From Selenomonas sp. F0473 (GTDB taxonomy: Bacteria > Bacillota > Negativicutes > Selenomonadales > Selenomonadaceae): a DNA stretch of 64,000 bases. Positions 40,077-49,128 of the stretch are shown here, piece after piece. The stretch spans positions 1,072,050 through 1,136,049 of the forward strand of contig NZ_JH992902.1 of assembly GCF_000315545.1 (NCBI RefSeq), read 5' to 3'. A program made the position numbers and the translations under genes. Within the stretch, counting starts at the first letter, position 1. Each line of letters opens with the position of its first letter. The notes under the pieces were generated by a model. The model was not told where the DNA came from. It did not search any database and worked only from the letters and a program-made list of their open reading frames with translations.

Positions 40077-41981
40077 TTGACCATCAACGACTTACTAAAA
40101 CCCGAGAGCATCGCCCTCGGCATCACGCCGCCCGCCTCAAAGGAGGCGGCCATCCGCCTGCTCGCGGACTACATGGAAAAAGGCGGCAATCTGAGCGATA
40201 AAGACCAATACGTCAAAGACGTGCTCGCGCGCGAGGAGAGCGGTACGACGGGGCTCGGCGACGGCATCGCGACGCCCCACGCCAAGAGTGCGGGCGTGCG
40301 CGCGGCGGGACTTGCCGCGATGACCGTCCCGGACGGCATGGACTTTGCCGCGATGGACGGCAATCCGAGCCGCCTGTTCTTTATGATCGCGGCGCCCGAT
40401 GCGGCGAACGACGAGCATCTCGCGATCCTCTCGAAGCTCGCGACCATGATCATGGATCCGGACTTCAAAGAAGCGCTCATCGCGGCAAAGACCGTCGAAG
40501 CGTTCCGCAAACTCATCGACGATAAGGAGAACGACCGGTTCGTCGCGCCTTCTGCCACAGAGGAGCCCGCAGACGCCGCGCCCAAAGCCGACCACATCCA
40601 GATCCTCGCCGTCACCGCCTGCCCGACGGGCATCGCGCACACCTTCATGGCGGCGGAGAGCATCGAACAGCACGCGAAAAAGCGCGGACTCACCGTCAAG
40701 GTCGAGACGAACGGCTCGGCGGGCGTGAAGAACGTCCTCACGGACGAAGAGATCGCGGCCGCCGACGGCATCATCGTCGCGGCGGACAAGCAGGTCGCCA
40801 TGTCCCGGTTCAACGGGCGGCGCGTCGTCATCACGAAGGTCGCGGACGGCATCAACAAGGCGGACGAGCTCATCGACCGCGCGCTCTCCGGGAACGCGCC
40901 CGTCTATCACGCCTCCGGTGCGGACGAGACCGAGGGCGCGGACAATGTCGAGGATGAGAGCCTCGCGCGCCAGATCTACAAACACCTCATGAACGGTGTC
41001 TCGCACATGCTCCCCTTCGTCGTCGGCGGCGGTATTCTCATCGCGCTCGCCTTCCTCTTCGACGATTACAACAGCGCCAACCCCGCCAATTTTGGATCAA
41101 ACACGCCGCTCGCGAAGTTCTTTAAGGATGTCGGCGGCGCGTCGTTCGGTTTTATGCTCCCCGTCCTCGCGGGCTTCATCGGCATGTCGATCGCCGACCG
41201 CCCGGGACTTGCCGTCGGCTTCGTCGGCGGCGCGCTCGCGGGCTCGACGGGCACAGGCTTCCTCGGCGCCCTGCTCGCGGGCTTTGTCAGCGGCTATACG
41301 GTGAACCTGCTCAAAAAGGTCTTCGCCTCGCTCCCGGCATCCCTCGACGGCATCAAGCCCATCCTGCTCTATCCGTTCTTCGGCATCCTCATCATGGGGT
41401 TCATCTCGCTCTTCATTATCGCCCCGCCGGTCTCCGCGATCAATCAGTGGCTGATTGCGACCCTCGGCGGCATGGATCCCTCGGCGCGCGTCTTGATGGG
41501 GGCTGTGGTCGGCGGCATGATGGCGATCGATATGGGCGGTCCCATCAACAAGGCGGCATACGTCACGGGCACGGGGCTCCTCGCCTCGGGCGAATTCCAC
41601 GTCATGGCGGCGGTCATGGCGGGCGGCATGGTTCCCCCGCTTGCGATCGCGCTCTGCACAACGTTCTTTAAGAACCGCTTCACCGAGAGCCAGCGCAAGG
41701 CGGGGCTCACGAACTACGTCATGGGGCTGTCCTTCATCACGGAGGGCGCGATCCCCTTCGCAGCGGCCGATCCCGTACGCGTCATCCCCTCGATGGTCGT
41801 GGGTTCGGCTCTCGCGGGCGCGCTCACGATGGTCTTTGACTGCACGCTGCGCGCGCCGCACGGCGGCATCTTCGTCGTGCCGACCATCGGCAACCCGCTC
41901 ATGTACCTCCTGAGCATCGCCGTCGGCGCCGTTGTGGGAGCGCTTCTTCTTGCCCTGCTGAAGAAAAAGATCGAAGCGTAG
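40077..41981 (+). CDS. fruA: PTS fructose transporter subunit IIABC
   Basis: The 634-residue protein contains EIIA (about 1-150, active His in GIATPHAKSAG), EIIB (about 175-275, active Cys in VTACPTGIAHTFMAAE) and the membrane EIIC domain (about 300-630, with FVVGGGILIALAFLF and AIDMGGPINKAAYVTG). It imports fructose and phosphorylates it to fructose-1-phosphate, the substrate of FruK. The start is TTG at 40077, 9 nt after AAGGAGGG; no ATG is available near the family N-terminus. Confidence 0.94.
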   Translation: MTINDLLKPESIALGITPPASKEAAIRLLADYMEKGGNLSDKDQYVKDVLAREESGTTGLGDGIATPHAKSAGVRAAGLAAMTVPDGMDFAAMDGNPSRLFFMIAAPDAANDEHLAILSKLATMIMDPDFKEALIAAKTVEAFRKLIDDKENDRFVAPSATEEPADAAPKADHIQILAVTACPTGIAHTFMAAESIEQHAKKRGLTVKVETNGSAGVKNVLTDEEIAAADGIIVAADKQVAMSRFNGRRVVITKVADGINKADELIDRALSGNAPVYHASGADETEGADNVEDESLARQIYKHLMNGVSHMLPFVVGGGILIALAFLFDDYNSANPANFGSNTPLAKFFKDVGGASFGFMLPVLAGFIGMSIADRPGLAVGFVGGALAGSTGTGFLGALLAGFVSGYTVNLLKKVFASLPASLDGIKPILLYPFFGILIMGFISLFIIAPPVSAINQWLIATLGGMDPSARVLMGAVVGGMMAIDMGGPINKAAYVTGTGLLASGEFHVMAAVMAGGMVPPLAIALCTTFFKNRFTESQRKAGLTNYVMGLSFITEGAIPFAAADPVRVIPSMVVGSALAGALTMVFDCTLRAPHGGIFVVPTIGNPLMYLLSIAVGAVVGALLLALLKKKIEA

Positions 41982-42004
41982 TTAAACGTTTCGAAGGATC
42001 ATAC

Positions 42005-42047
42005 AAAAACGACCATGACACACATTTGCGGTGTCATGGTCGTTTTT
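42005..42047. terminator. Bidirectional terminator between fruA and the AGCS symporter gene
   Basis: AAAAACGACCATGACAC pairs with GTGTCATGGTCGTTTTT. Confidence 0.92.
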
Positions 42048-42059
42048 ATTGCAAGTCTT

Positions 42060-43496
42060 TCAGTGTTTCTCCGCGCGGAACTCCTCCCCGCTCCACGCCC
42101 GGATACCGTCTCGGCTCGGCAGGACGGCGGGGTCGAACATTGGATTTTTCCCTGCGGCTTTTTGCGCGAGATAGTCCCGCAGCGCGATGCGTGCATATGG
42201 GGCGAGCCGCAGGACGGCGTAGAGGTTCGTCAGGCAGATCATCGCCATGAAGAGATCGGCGAGGTTCCACACGAGCCTGAGCGCCGCGATGCAGCCGAAG
42301 AACACCATCGCGACGACGGCGAGCCGATAGAAGAAGAGCGTCGTTTTCGTATTTTTTCCAAAGAAATGGATGTTGATCTCGCCGTAGTAATAATTCCCAA
42401 CCACGGAACTAAAGGCAAAGAGGAAGATGAGCACGGCGAGCAGCGCCGACGCGCCGACGCCAAAGACGCTCGCGAGCGAGTCCTGCGCGAGCGCGATGCC
42501 CGTCACGCTGTCGTCGCCGATGCGGTACTGCCCTGTGAGCAGCACGATGAACGCGGTCGCAGAGCAGACGACCCATGTGTCTACATAGACGCCGAACGCC
42601 TGCACGAGTCCCTGCTTTGCAGGATGCGTGACATTCGCCGTCGCTGCTGCGTTCGGGATCGAGCCTTCACCCGCCTCGTTGGAGAAGAGCCCGCGCCGGA
42701 TGCCCGTCAGGATGACCGTCCCGATACCGCCGCCGACCGCCGCCTGCGGGCTGAACGCGTCGTGCAGGATGAGCGCGAACATTCCCGGCACCGCATCGAT
42801 GTGCATGATGACAATGACAAGCGCGATGAGGAGGTAAAGCCCCGCCATGAATGGCACAAGCAGGGTCGTAAAGCGCGCGATGCGGTGGATCCCGCCGAAG
42901 ATGACCGCCGCCGAGAGCACCGCGAGGATGCCGCCCATGACCCATGTGTCGATGCCGAACGCCTTCTCCATCGAGAGCGCGATCGTATTCGCCTGCACGG
43001 AGACGTAGATGAGACCGAACGTCGCCGAGATCAGTACGGCAAACAGCTTTGCAACAGCCGGCTGTCCGAGTGCATTTTGAATGTAATATGCCGGTCCCCC
43101 GTGGAACAGCCCATGCCCGCGCGGGATTTTATAAATCTGCGCGAGCGTGCTCTCCACGAATCCCGTCGCCGTTCCGATGAACGCGATGACCCACATCCAG
43201 AACACCGCGCCCGGACCGCCCGTCACGATCGCGATCGCGACGCCCGCGATGTTGCCGACACCGACGCGAGAGGCGGTGCTGACGCAAAACGCCTGGAACG
43301 ACGAGATCGCCTTGCGTCCGCTCGGGCGACGCCCCAGATCGCCCGCGAGCAGGCGCGCCATCTCTGGCAGTGCGCGCAGCTGAACGACGCCCGTCGAGAG
43401 CGTGAACCACAGGCCCGAGCCGACGAGCACGACGATGATGATATACGTCCAGAGGAACTCGTTGACGGCGCCGACGGCGGCATTGAGGAAATCCAT
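42060..43496 (-). CDS. Sodium:alanine (AGCS family) symporter
   Basis: The 478-residue protein has about eleven transmembrane helices and AGCS signatures: LWTYIIIVVLVGSGLWFTLS, SSFQAFCVSTASRVGVGNIA, GGPGAVFWMWVIAFIGTATG and TGIRRGLFSNEAGEGSIPNA. It takes up alanine or glycine with sodium or protons. It is monocistronic and faces fruA with a shared terminator. The ATG at 43496 has AAAGG 9 nt upstream. Confidence 0.94.
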   Translation of the reverse strand: MDFLNAAVGAVNEFLWTYIIIVVLVGSGLWFTLSTGVVQLRALPEMARLLAGDLGRRPSGRKAISSFQAFCVSTASRVGVGNIAGVAIAIVTGGPGAVFWMWVIAFIGTATGFVESTLAQIYKIPRGHGLFHGGPAYYIQNALGQPAVAKLFAVLISATFGLIYVSVQANTIALSMEKAFGIDTWVMGGILAVLSAAVIFGGIHRIARFTTLLVPFMAGLYLLIALVIVIMHIDAVPGMFALILHDAFSPQAAVGGGIGTVILTGIRRGLFSNEAGEGSIPNAAATANVTHPAKQGLVQAFGVYVDTWVVCSATAFIVLLTGQYRIGDDSVTGIALAQDSLASVFGVGASALLAVLIFLFAFSSVVGNYYYGEINIHFFGKNTKTTLFFYRLAVVAMVFFGCIAALRLVWNLADLFMAMICLTNLYAVLRLAPYARIALRDYLAQKAAGKNPMFDPAVLPSRDGIRAWSGEEFRAEKH

Positions 43497-43618
43497 ACAA
43501 TCATCCTTTCTAGAACAACGGACTCCATCTTAAAGGAAAGATATGCCGTTTGTCAAATCGGAGCCCCGGGCACCGTGCCGTACCGCCGCTCGTTCATAGA
43601 GATTTATTGCCCGCATTC

Positions 43619-43647
43619 TTTACTTCTCTTAAAAAAGAGTGTAGAAT
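43619..43647 (+). promoter_or_regulatory. Promoter of pyk
   Basis: TTTACT (43619-43624), a 17-bp spacer and TAGAAT (43642-43647). The spacer includes a small dyad CTCTT-AAAA-AAGAG. Confidence 0.6.
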
Positions 43648-43688
43648 ATTATCAGCTATAACACTCAGGGATAAAAGGCGGGGTATTT

Positions 43689-45107
43689 ATGATGCTGAAA
43701 AAAACCAAGATCATATGCACGCAGGGGCCGTCGACCGATCCGGACGGGATTGTGGACGCGCTCATCGAAAACGGAATGAACTGCGCGCGCTTTAACTTCT
43801 CCCACGGCACGCACGAGGAGCACCTCGTACGCATCAAGAAGGTGCGCGCGGCGGCGGAGCGGTCGGGCAAGGTCATTTCGCTCATCCTCGATACCAAGGG
43901 CCCGGAGATGCGCCTCGGCGAGTTTGCCGCGGGGAAGGTGCAGCTCGAAAAGGGCAATAAATTCACGCTGACCTACGACGATATCCCCGGCGACGAGACG
44001 CACGTCAGCGTCAACCACAAGAAACTCTATGAAGAGGTCAAACCCGGCGACACGCTGCTCCTCTCGGACGGCCTCGTCGGCCTCGTCGTGGACGAGGTGC
44101 GCGGCAAGGACATCGTGACGACGATTCAGAACAGCGGACCGATGTCCACGCGCAAACGCGTCGCGGCGCCCGGCATCGAACTGAGCCTGCCCGCGATCTC
44201 CGAGCAGGACGAGCGCGATATCGTCTTCGGCATCGAAAACGATATGGACTTCGTCGCGGCGTCGTTCATCCAGCGCCCGGCGGACGTCGAGGAGATCCGC
44301 AGTCTCATTGAAAAGCACGGCGGGCATATGGAGATCATCCCGAAGATCGAGAACCTCGCCGGCGTCAATAATTTCGACGCGATCCTCGCCGTCTCGGACG
44401 GCATCATGGTCGCGCGCGGCGACCTCGGCGTCGAGGTGCCGGCGGAGGACGTCCCCGTCATTCAGAAAGAGATCATCCGCAAGTGCAATGCCGTCGGCAA
44501 GCCCGTCATCGTCGCGACGCAGATGCTCGAGTCCATGACGACGAACCCGCGCCCGACGCGCGCGGAGGTCTCGGACGTCGGCAACGCCATCTTTGACGGC
44601 GCGGACGCCATTATGCTCTCGGGCGAGACGGCAAGCGGCGATTACCCCGTCGAAGCGGTCAAAACGATGAGTACGATCGCTCTGCGTATGGAGGAGTCGC
44701 TCGAATACGACATGCTCATCCGCGCGCGCAGCATCCGCGAGCGCGCCTCGGTCACGGACGCCGTCTCTCACGCGACCGTACAGCTCGCCTACGAGACGAG
44801 CGCGGCGGCGATCCTGACGCCGACGCAGTCCGGCTATACGACGCGCGTCGTTTCAAAGTACCGCCCGAAGGCGACGATCGTCGCCTACGCGCCGAACCAC
44901 ACGGTCGCGCGCCACATTAACCTGCGCTGGGGCGTTTACACGATGCTTGGCCGCAAGTGGTCGAGCGTCGAGGAGATGATCGAGTCCTGCACGCGCAGCG
45001 CGCTGGCGCACGGCTATGTCGCACAGGGCGACAAGGTCGTTTTGGTCGCGGGCATGACTTACAACGAGGCCGGATCGGTCGCCGTCCGCGTCATGACCAT
45101 TCACTGA
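43689..45107 (+). CDS. pyk: Pyruvate kinase
   Basis: The 472-residue protein has KIICTQGPSTDPDGIVDALI, NCARFNFSHGTHEEH, the active-site signature IIPKIENLAGVNNFDAIL (catalytic Lys) and DGIMVARGDLGVEVP. The C-terminal allosteric domain is present and there is no additional PEP-utiliser domain, so it is the short form. It converts PEP to pyruvate with ATP formation. Two adjacent ATGs are possible; the first has AAAGGCGGGG upstream. Confidence 0.96.
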   Translation: MMLKKTKIICTQGPSTDPDGIVDALIENGMNCARFNFSHGTHEEHLVRIKKVRAAAERSGKVISLILDTKGPEMRLGEFAAGKVQLEKGNKFTLTYDDIPGDETHVSVNHKKLYEEVKPGDTLLLSDGLVGLVVDEVRGKDIVTTIQNSGPMSTRKRVAAPGIELSLPAISEQDERDIVFGIENDMDFVAASFIQRPADVEEIRSLIEKHGGHMEIIPKIENLAGVNNFDAILAVSDGIMVARGDLGVEVPAEDVPVIQKEIIRKCNAVGKPVIVATQMLESMTTNPRPTRAEVSDVGNAIFDGADAIMLSGETASGDYPVEAVKTMSTIALRMEESLEYDMLIRARSIRERASVTDAVSHATVQLAYETSAAAILTPTQSGYTTRVVSKYRPKATIVAYAPNHTVARHINLRWGVYTMLGRKWSSVEEMIESCTRSALAHGYVAQGDKVVLVAGMTYNEAGSVAVRVMTIH

Positions 45108-45123
45108 TCGCGCGGGAAACGGA

Positions 45124-45161
45124 GGAGCCGCTTGAAGGAACCGTCGGGCGGCTTCTTTTTT
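45124..45161 (+). terminator. Terminator after pyk
   Basis: AGCCGC pairs with GCGGCT across a 16-nt loop and is followed by TTCTTTTTT. Confidence 0.7.
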
Positions 45162-45248
45162 AGACGATAAGGGAAGAATCCCATACCGCACACGAAAAGC
45201 AAGCGCAGCGGAAACTTGAATGCGCCGCGAGAAATAAGGAGAATATCT

Positions 45249-45620
45249 ATGGAAGTCATTCGCAGCAACGATGCTCCCGCCGCTCTCGGTCCGTACAGCC
45301 AAGCGATGCGCGTCGGCAGTCTTATCTATACCTCGGGACAGATCGGCATCGACCCTGCCGCGGGCAAGATCACGGCGTCCACGATCGGCGCGCAGGCGGA
45401 GCAGGTCTGCAAAAATCTCGGCGCCGTGCTCGCGGCCGCCGGCACCGACCTCACGCGCGTCGTCAAGACGACGTGCTTTCTCGCGCATATGACGGACTTC
45501 GCCGCGTTCAACGACGTCTATGCGCGCTACTTTACGAGTAAGCCCGCACGCTCCTGCGTCGCGGTCAAGGATCTGCCCGCAGGCGCGCTCTGCGAGATCG
45601 AAGTCGTCGCCGAGGTGTAA
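45249..45620 (+). CDS. ridA: RidA family enamine/imine deaminase
   Basis: The 123-residue protein has NDAPAALGPYSQAMRVGSLI, YTSGQIGIDPAAGK and the C-terminal PARSCVAVKDLPAGALCEIE, with the conserved Arg and Glu that bind the imine. It hydrolyses reactive 2-aminoacrylate-type intermediates. The ATG at 45249 with AAGGAG is chosen over one 11 codons upstream. Confidence 0.95.
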   Translation: MEVIRSNDAPAALGPYSQAMRVGSLIYTSGQIGIDPAAGKITASTIGAQAEQVCKNLGAVLAAAGTDLTRVVKTTCFLAHMTDFAAFNDVYARYFTSKPARSCVAVKDLPAGALCEIEVVAEV

Positions 45621-45632
45621 ATACGAAACGAT

Positions 45633-45666
45633 AAAGGGACGCTCCGACCGGAGCGTCCCTTTTTTT
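45633..45666. terminator. Bidirectional terminator between ridA and aroF
   Basis: AAAGGGACGCTCC pairs with GGAGCGTCCCTTT with T residues on both strands. Confidence 0.92.
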
Positions 45667-45682
45667 GCCGCTTTTCTGCGGC

Positions 45683-46717
45683 TCATCCCAGGTCCATCGG
45701 CACGATATGCTCTTCCTTCATAAATGCGCTGAGTTTCCGCACATCGCGCATGAGGTCGCTGTAATGTGCGGGCGTAAGCGACTGCGGCCCGTCGGAGAGC
45801 GCTTTCGCGGGATTCGGATGCACCTCGATGATGAGACCGTCGGCGCCCGCCGCGACGGAGGCGAGCGACATGGGCTTGATCATGCGCCACTTGCCCGTGC
45901 CGTGGCTCGGATCGGCGATAATCGGCAAATGCGAGAGATGCTTGATCGCCGCGATCGCGCTGATATCGAACGTGTTGCGCGTATAGGTCTCGTAGGTGCG
46001 GATGCCGCGCTCGCAGAGGATGACGTTCGGATTCCCCTCGTTCATGATGTACTCGGCGGCGTTCAGCCACTCGTCGATGGTGGCGGCGAGGCCTCGTTTC
46101 AGCATGACGGGTTTCCCCGCGCGTCCGACCGCCCGCAGGAGGCCGAAATTCTGCATATTGCGCGCGCCGATCTGCAGGAGATCGGCATAGGCGGCAACCC
46201 GCTCCACGGCCTCGACGACCGTCACCTCGGTGACGACGCGCAGCCCCGTGCGCTCACGTGCCTCGGCAAGGTATTTCAGGCCTTCTTCTTCGAGCCCCTG
46301 GAATGCGTAGGGCGAGGTGCGCGGCTTGTATGCGCCGCCGCGGATGAACTGCGCGCCGCCGGATTTGACGATCTCGGCCGTCTCGAGGAGCTGCTCTCGC
46401 GACTCGACGGCGCAGGGTCCCGCCATGACGACGGGCGTGCCGTCGCCGATCTGCACGCCCGCGACGTCGATCACGCTCGGCGCGGGGTGAAACTCACGGC
46501 TCGCAAGCTTATAACTCTTGGAGATCGCAACCGTCGTCTCGACGCCGCGCATCGCGTCGAGCGGCGTGGCGGCGAGACGCGTCTTGTCGCCGATGACGCC
46601 GACAATCTTCTGCCGGGCGCCCTCCATGACCTTTGCCTCGAGGCCCTTCTCCTCGATGGCGCGAATCACGCCGTCGATATCTTCCCGCGTGGCATCCGCA
46701 TTCATAATGACGACCAT
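45683..46717 (-). CDS. aroF: 3-deoxy-7-phosphoheptulonate synthase (DAHP synthase)
   Basis: The 344-residue protein has an N-terminal ferredoxin-like regulatory domain (about 1-70, [20 protein letters not shown]) and the catalytic barrel with [52 protein letters not shown] and [11 protein letters not shown]. This is the archaeal/Bacillus-type DAHP synthase. It joins PEP and erythrose-4-phosphate at the start of the shikimate pathway. It follows pheA by 14 nt, so both belong to an aromatic amino acid operon. Confidence 0.95.
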   Translation of the reverse strand: MVVIMNADATREDIDGVIRAIEEKGLEAKVMEGARQKIVGVIGDKTRLAATPLDAMRGVETTVAISKSYKLASREFHPAPSVIDVAGVQIGDGTPVVMAGPCAVESREQLLETAEIVKSGGAQFIRGGAYKPRTSPYAFQGLEEEGLKYLAEARERTGLRVVTEVTVVEAVERVAAYADLLQIGARNMQNFGLLRAVGRAGKPVMLKRGLAATIDEWLNAAEYIMNEGNPNVILCERGIRTYETYTRNTFDISAIAAIKHLSHLPIIADPSHGTGKWRMIKPMSLASVAAGADGLIIEVHPNPAKALSDGPQSLTPAHYSDLMRDVRKLSAFMKEEHIVPMDLG

Positions 46718-46731
46718 AGTATTATCTCCTT

Positions 46732-47589
46732 TTACTCATTTACTGCCCTATGCACGGGAAACGCCCCCGCCGTTTTAAGCCAACCGCTTTTATCTGCAAC
46801 CGCATCGATCGCGTCCCGCAGTACGGCGGGATCGCAGTGCGCGTCGAGATCGAAAAAGAAAATATATGCGCCGAGCTCCGTACGCGCGGGCCGCGACTCG
46901 ATGCGCGTCAGGTTGACGCCGCGGTGCGCGAACTCCCCGAGCACCTCGTAGAGCGCGCCTGCGCGCGCGCCGTCCATGCCGCAGATGACGAGCACGGTAT
47001 CCGGCGGCTCCGCGGGCGGCGGCAGCGCGCCGTCGCGCGCGACCTCAAAGAAGCGCGTACAGTTCGATCCGCGGTCTTCGATCTGCTCCGCACGTACGAC
47101 GAGCCCGTTCAGTTCTCCCGCGCGCCGTGTGCAGATTGCGGCCCACCCCGCCTCTGCGGGAGCCGCGCCGACGATCTCCGCGGCGCGCGCCGTGCTCGCG
47201 GTCTTGATGATCTCGGCCCGCGGACAGTACCGCAGGAGGAAGTCGTGGCACTGCGCGATGGGCTGGGCATGCGAGTAAACGCAGTGAATCCCGCCGTCCG
47301 CCGTCCGTGCCATCAGGTAGTTATGCACGGGCCAGATCACCTCGCGCCTGACGTGCAGCGTATCCGCATGGGCCAAGGTATCGAGCGTCACGGTAATCGC
47401 ACCCTCGAGCGAGTTCTCCACGGGTACGAACGCCGCATCCACCGCGCCCGTCTCCGCCGCGTGCAGGCACTCGCCGATGTCGGCGAAGCAGACAAGCTCC
47501 ATATCGAGCTCCTGCCACGCCTTCAGGTAGAGTGCCGCGGCCTCGCTGTGCGTCCCCACGGGGCCGAGCACGCCCATTTTCTTCGTCAC
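46732..47589 (-). CDS. pheA: Prephenate dehydratase
   Basis: The 285-residue protein has the catalytic domain ([51 protein letters not shown] with the conserved Thr-Arg-Phe) and a C-terminal ACT domain ([38 protein letters not shown]) for phenylalanine feedback. The best start is GTG 47589, 7 nt after AGGAGG. An ATG two codons upstream touches the Shine-Dalgarno, and 68 further open codons are unused. It catalyses the prephenate to phenylpyruvate step. Confidence 0.94.
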   Translation of the reverse strand: MTKKMGVLGPVGTHSEAAALYLKAWQELDMELVCFADIGECLHAAETGAVDAAFVPVENSLEGAITVTLDTLAHADTLHVRREVIWPVHNYLMARTADGGIHCVYSHAQPIAQCHDFLLRYCPRAEIIKTASTARAAEIVGAAPAEAGWAAICTRRAGELNGLVVRAEQIEDRGSNCTRFFEVARDGALPPPAEPPDTVLVICGMDGARAGALYEVLGEFAHRGVNLTRIESRPARTELGAYIFFFDLDAHCDPAVLRDAIDAVADKSGWLKTAGAFPVHRAVNE

Positions 47590-47611
47590 GCGCATTCCTC
47601 CTATATAGACT

Positions 47612-47640
47612 ATCATACTATATGCGCGGCGCGTTGACAA
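47612..47640 (-). promoter_or_regulatory. Promoter of the pheA-aroF operon
   Basis: TTGTCA (47640-47635), a 17-bp spacer and TATGAT (47617-47612) on the minus strand. The transcript would start close to the Shine-Dalgarno, leaving little room for an attenuator. Confidence 0.7.
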
Positions 47641-47689
47641 GGATATCCGAACGGCTTTCACGAGGGGCGCATTCCGCTGACGCCGGAGT

Positions 47690-47700
47690 TGTGGTATAAT
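47690..47700 (+). promoter_or_regulatory. Extended -10 promoter of the HD hydrolase gene
   Basis: TGGTATAAT is an extended -10 element; the -35 region is poor. Confidence 0.5.
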
Positions 47701-47740
47701 GGGAATGTTTTCTGAACGAGCACGACCCAAAGGAGCATCT

Positions 47741-48313
47741 ATGACCGCCGAGCAGTATCTCGAGATCGTCCATTGCATCGCTGGACTCAAAGAGCGCACG
47801 CGCCACGCCTGGACGAAAGACGGCCGCCGGGAGAGCGTCGCCGAGCACAGCTGGCGGCTGGCGCTGATGGCCTACTTCCTGCGCGACCGTTTCCCATCCG
47901 CCGACCTCACGCGCGTTCTCCTCATGTGCCTCCTGCACGATATGGGCGAGGTCTTTACGGGCGACATTCCGACGTTCGAAAAGACGGACGCCGACCGTAC
48001 GCGCGAGCGCTGCCTCCGCGACGCGTGGATCTCCTCGCTGCCCCCACCGTATGCGGACGAGGCGCGCAGTCTTTTTCAAGAAATGGATACGGCAAAGACG
48101 GAGGAGGCGCGGCTCGTCCGCGCGCTTGACCGCATGGAGGCTGTCATCACGCACAACGAGGGCGATCCCCGCACGTGGCTGCCGCTCGAATATGATCTCC
48201 AGCGCACTTACGGCGTGTGCGAGGCCGCATTCTCGGATGTCCTCACGGAGCTGCGCGCCGCCGTCAACAGGGAAGTCGACGCCGTGACGGCATCGCTTGA
48301 CGCACCCCGCTGA
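47741..48313 (+). CDS. HD-domain hydrolase (HDDC2/YfbR-like)
   Basis: The 190-residue protein has the HD metal-binding set: VAEHSWRLALMAYFLRD, then LLMCLLHDMGEVFTGDIP and a later D in LVRALDRMEAVITH. This arrangement matches 5'-deoxynucleotidase-type HD proteins, which hydrolyse nucleoside monophosphates. The substrate here is not known. The ATG at 47741 has AAAGGAG 7 nt upstream; an ATG 14 codons earlier overlaps the promoter and is rejected. Confidence 0.9.
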   Translation: MTAEQYLEIVHCIAGLKERTRHAWTKDGRRESVAEHSWRLALMAYFLRDRFPSADLTRVLLMCLLHDMGEVFTGDIPTFEKTDADRTRERCLRDAWISSLPPPYADEARSLFQEMDTAKTEEARLVRALDRMEAVITHNEGDPRTWLPLEYDLQRTYGVCEAAFSDVLTELRAAVNREVDAVTASLDAPR

Positions 48314-48331
48314 AACCAGGAGGAGTATATT

Positions 48332-49108
48332 ATGAAAGCAAACTACGGCAACTGGATCTCTAGGACCATGATGAAAACCTTCTGCGGCGTCGCCGTCGGG
48401 TTCTACGTGCTCACGGGCGTGCTGTATTTGCTGCTCGGCAAAGATACCTATTACTATGTCGCGTGGATTCTCGCCGTTATGGCGACGCTCGCCATGCTCT
48501 ACATGGGCTTCTGCAGATATGTCTTTTCTTTCGAGGGCGGCGGCCTCATGCGCCGCATCCACATGCATCTGCTCGAGCATCTCCCATGGGACGGCAAGGG
48601 CACGCTTCTCGACGTCGGCTGCGGCTCGGGTGCGCTCTCGATCGCCGCGGCAAAGAAATTCCCGACGGCAAAGGTGCGGGGCATCGACTATTGGAGCGCC
48701 ATGTGGAACTACAGCCAGGAGCAGTGCGCGCGCAACGCCGAGATCGAAGGGGTCGGCGCGCGCTGCACGTTCACGCCCGGCGACGCCGCGAAGCTCGATT
48801 TCCCGAGCAAATCCTTCGACGCCGTCGTCAGCAACTTCGTCTATCACGAGGTGCGCACGCAAAAGGATAAATTCATGCTCGTCGAGGAGACGCTGCGCAC
48901 GCTGAAAAAGGGCGGCTGTTTCGCCCTGCAGGATACCTTCGGGGACAAGGACCGCTACGGCAGGATGGAGGAATTCCTCGACTATCTGAAAGAGCACGAC
49001 GAGATCACGGAGATCGCCTACGTGCCGAACATCGCGCGCCGGATCTCCATGCCGTTTCCCGTGCGGCTCATGCTGCGCGACTGCGGGCTGATCTACGGGA
49101 AAAAATAG
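48332..49108 (+). CDS. Membrane-anchored class I SAM methyltransferase
   Basis: The 258-residue protein has two N-terminal transmembrane helices (FCGVAVGFYVLTGVLYLLL, YYYVAWILAVMATLAMLYMG) and a Rossmann methyltransferase domain from about 85: TLLDVGCGSGALSIAAAKK (motif I, SAM-binding), GIDYWSAMWNYSQEQC and DAVVSNFVYHEV. Substrate is unknown. It follows the HD gene by 18 nt with AGGAGG and probably shares its transcript. Confidence 0.92.
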   Translation: MKANYGNWISRTMMKTFCGVAVGFYVLTGVLYLLLGKDTYYYVAWILAVMATLAMLYMGFCRYVFSFEGGGLMRRIHMHLLEHLPWDGKGTLLDVGCGSGALSIAAAKKFPTAKVRGIDYWSAMWNYSQEQCARNAEIEGVGARCTFTPGDAAKLDFPSKSFDAVVSNFVYHEVRTQKDKFMLVEETLRTLKKGGCFALQDTFGDKDRYGRMEEFLDYLKEHDEITEIAYVPNIARRISMPFPVRLMLRDCGLIYGKK

Positions 49109-49128
49109 ATTTTGAAAGGATGCTTATC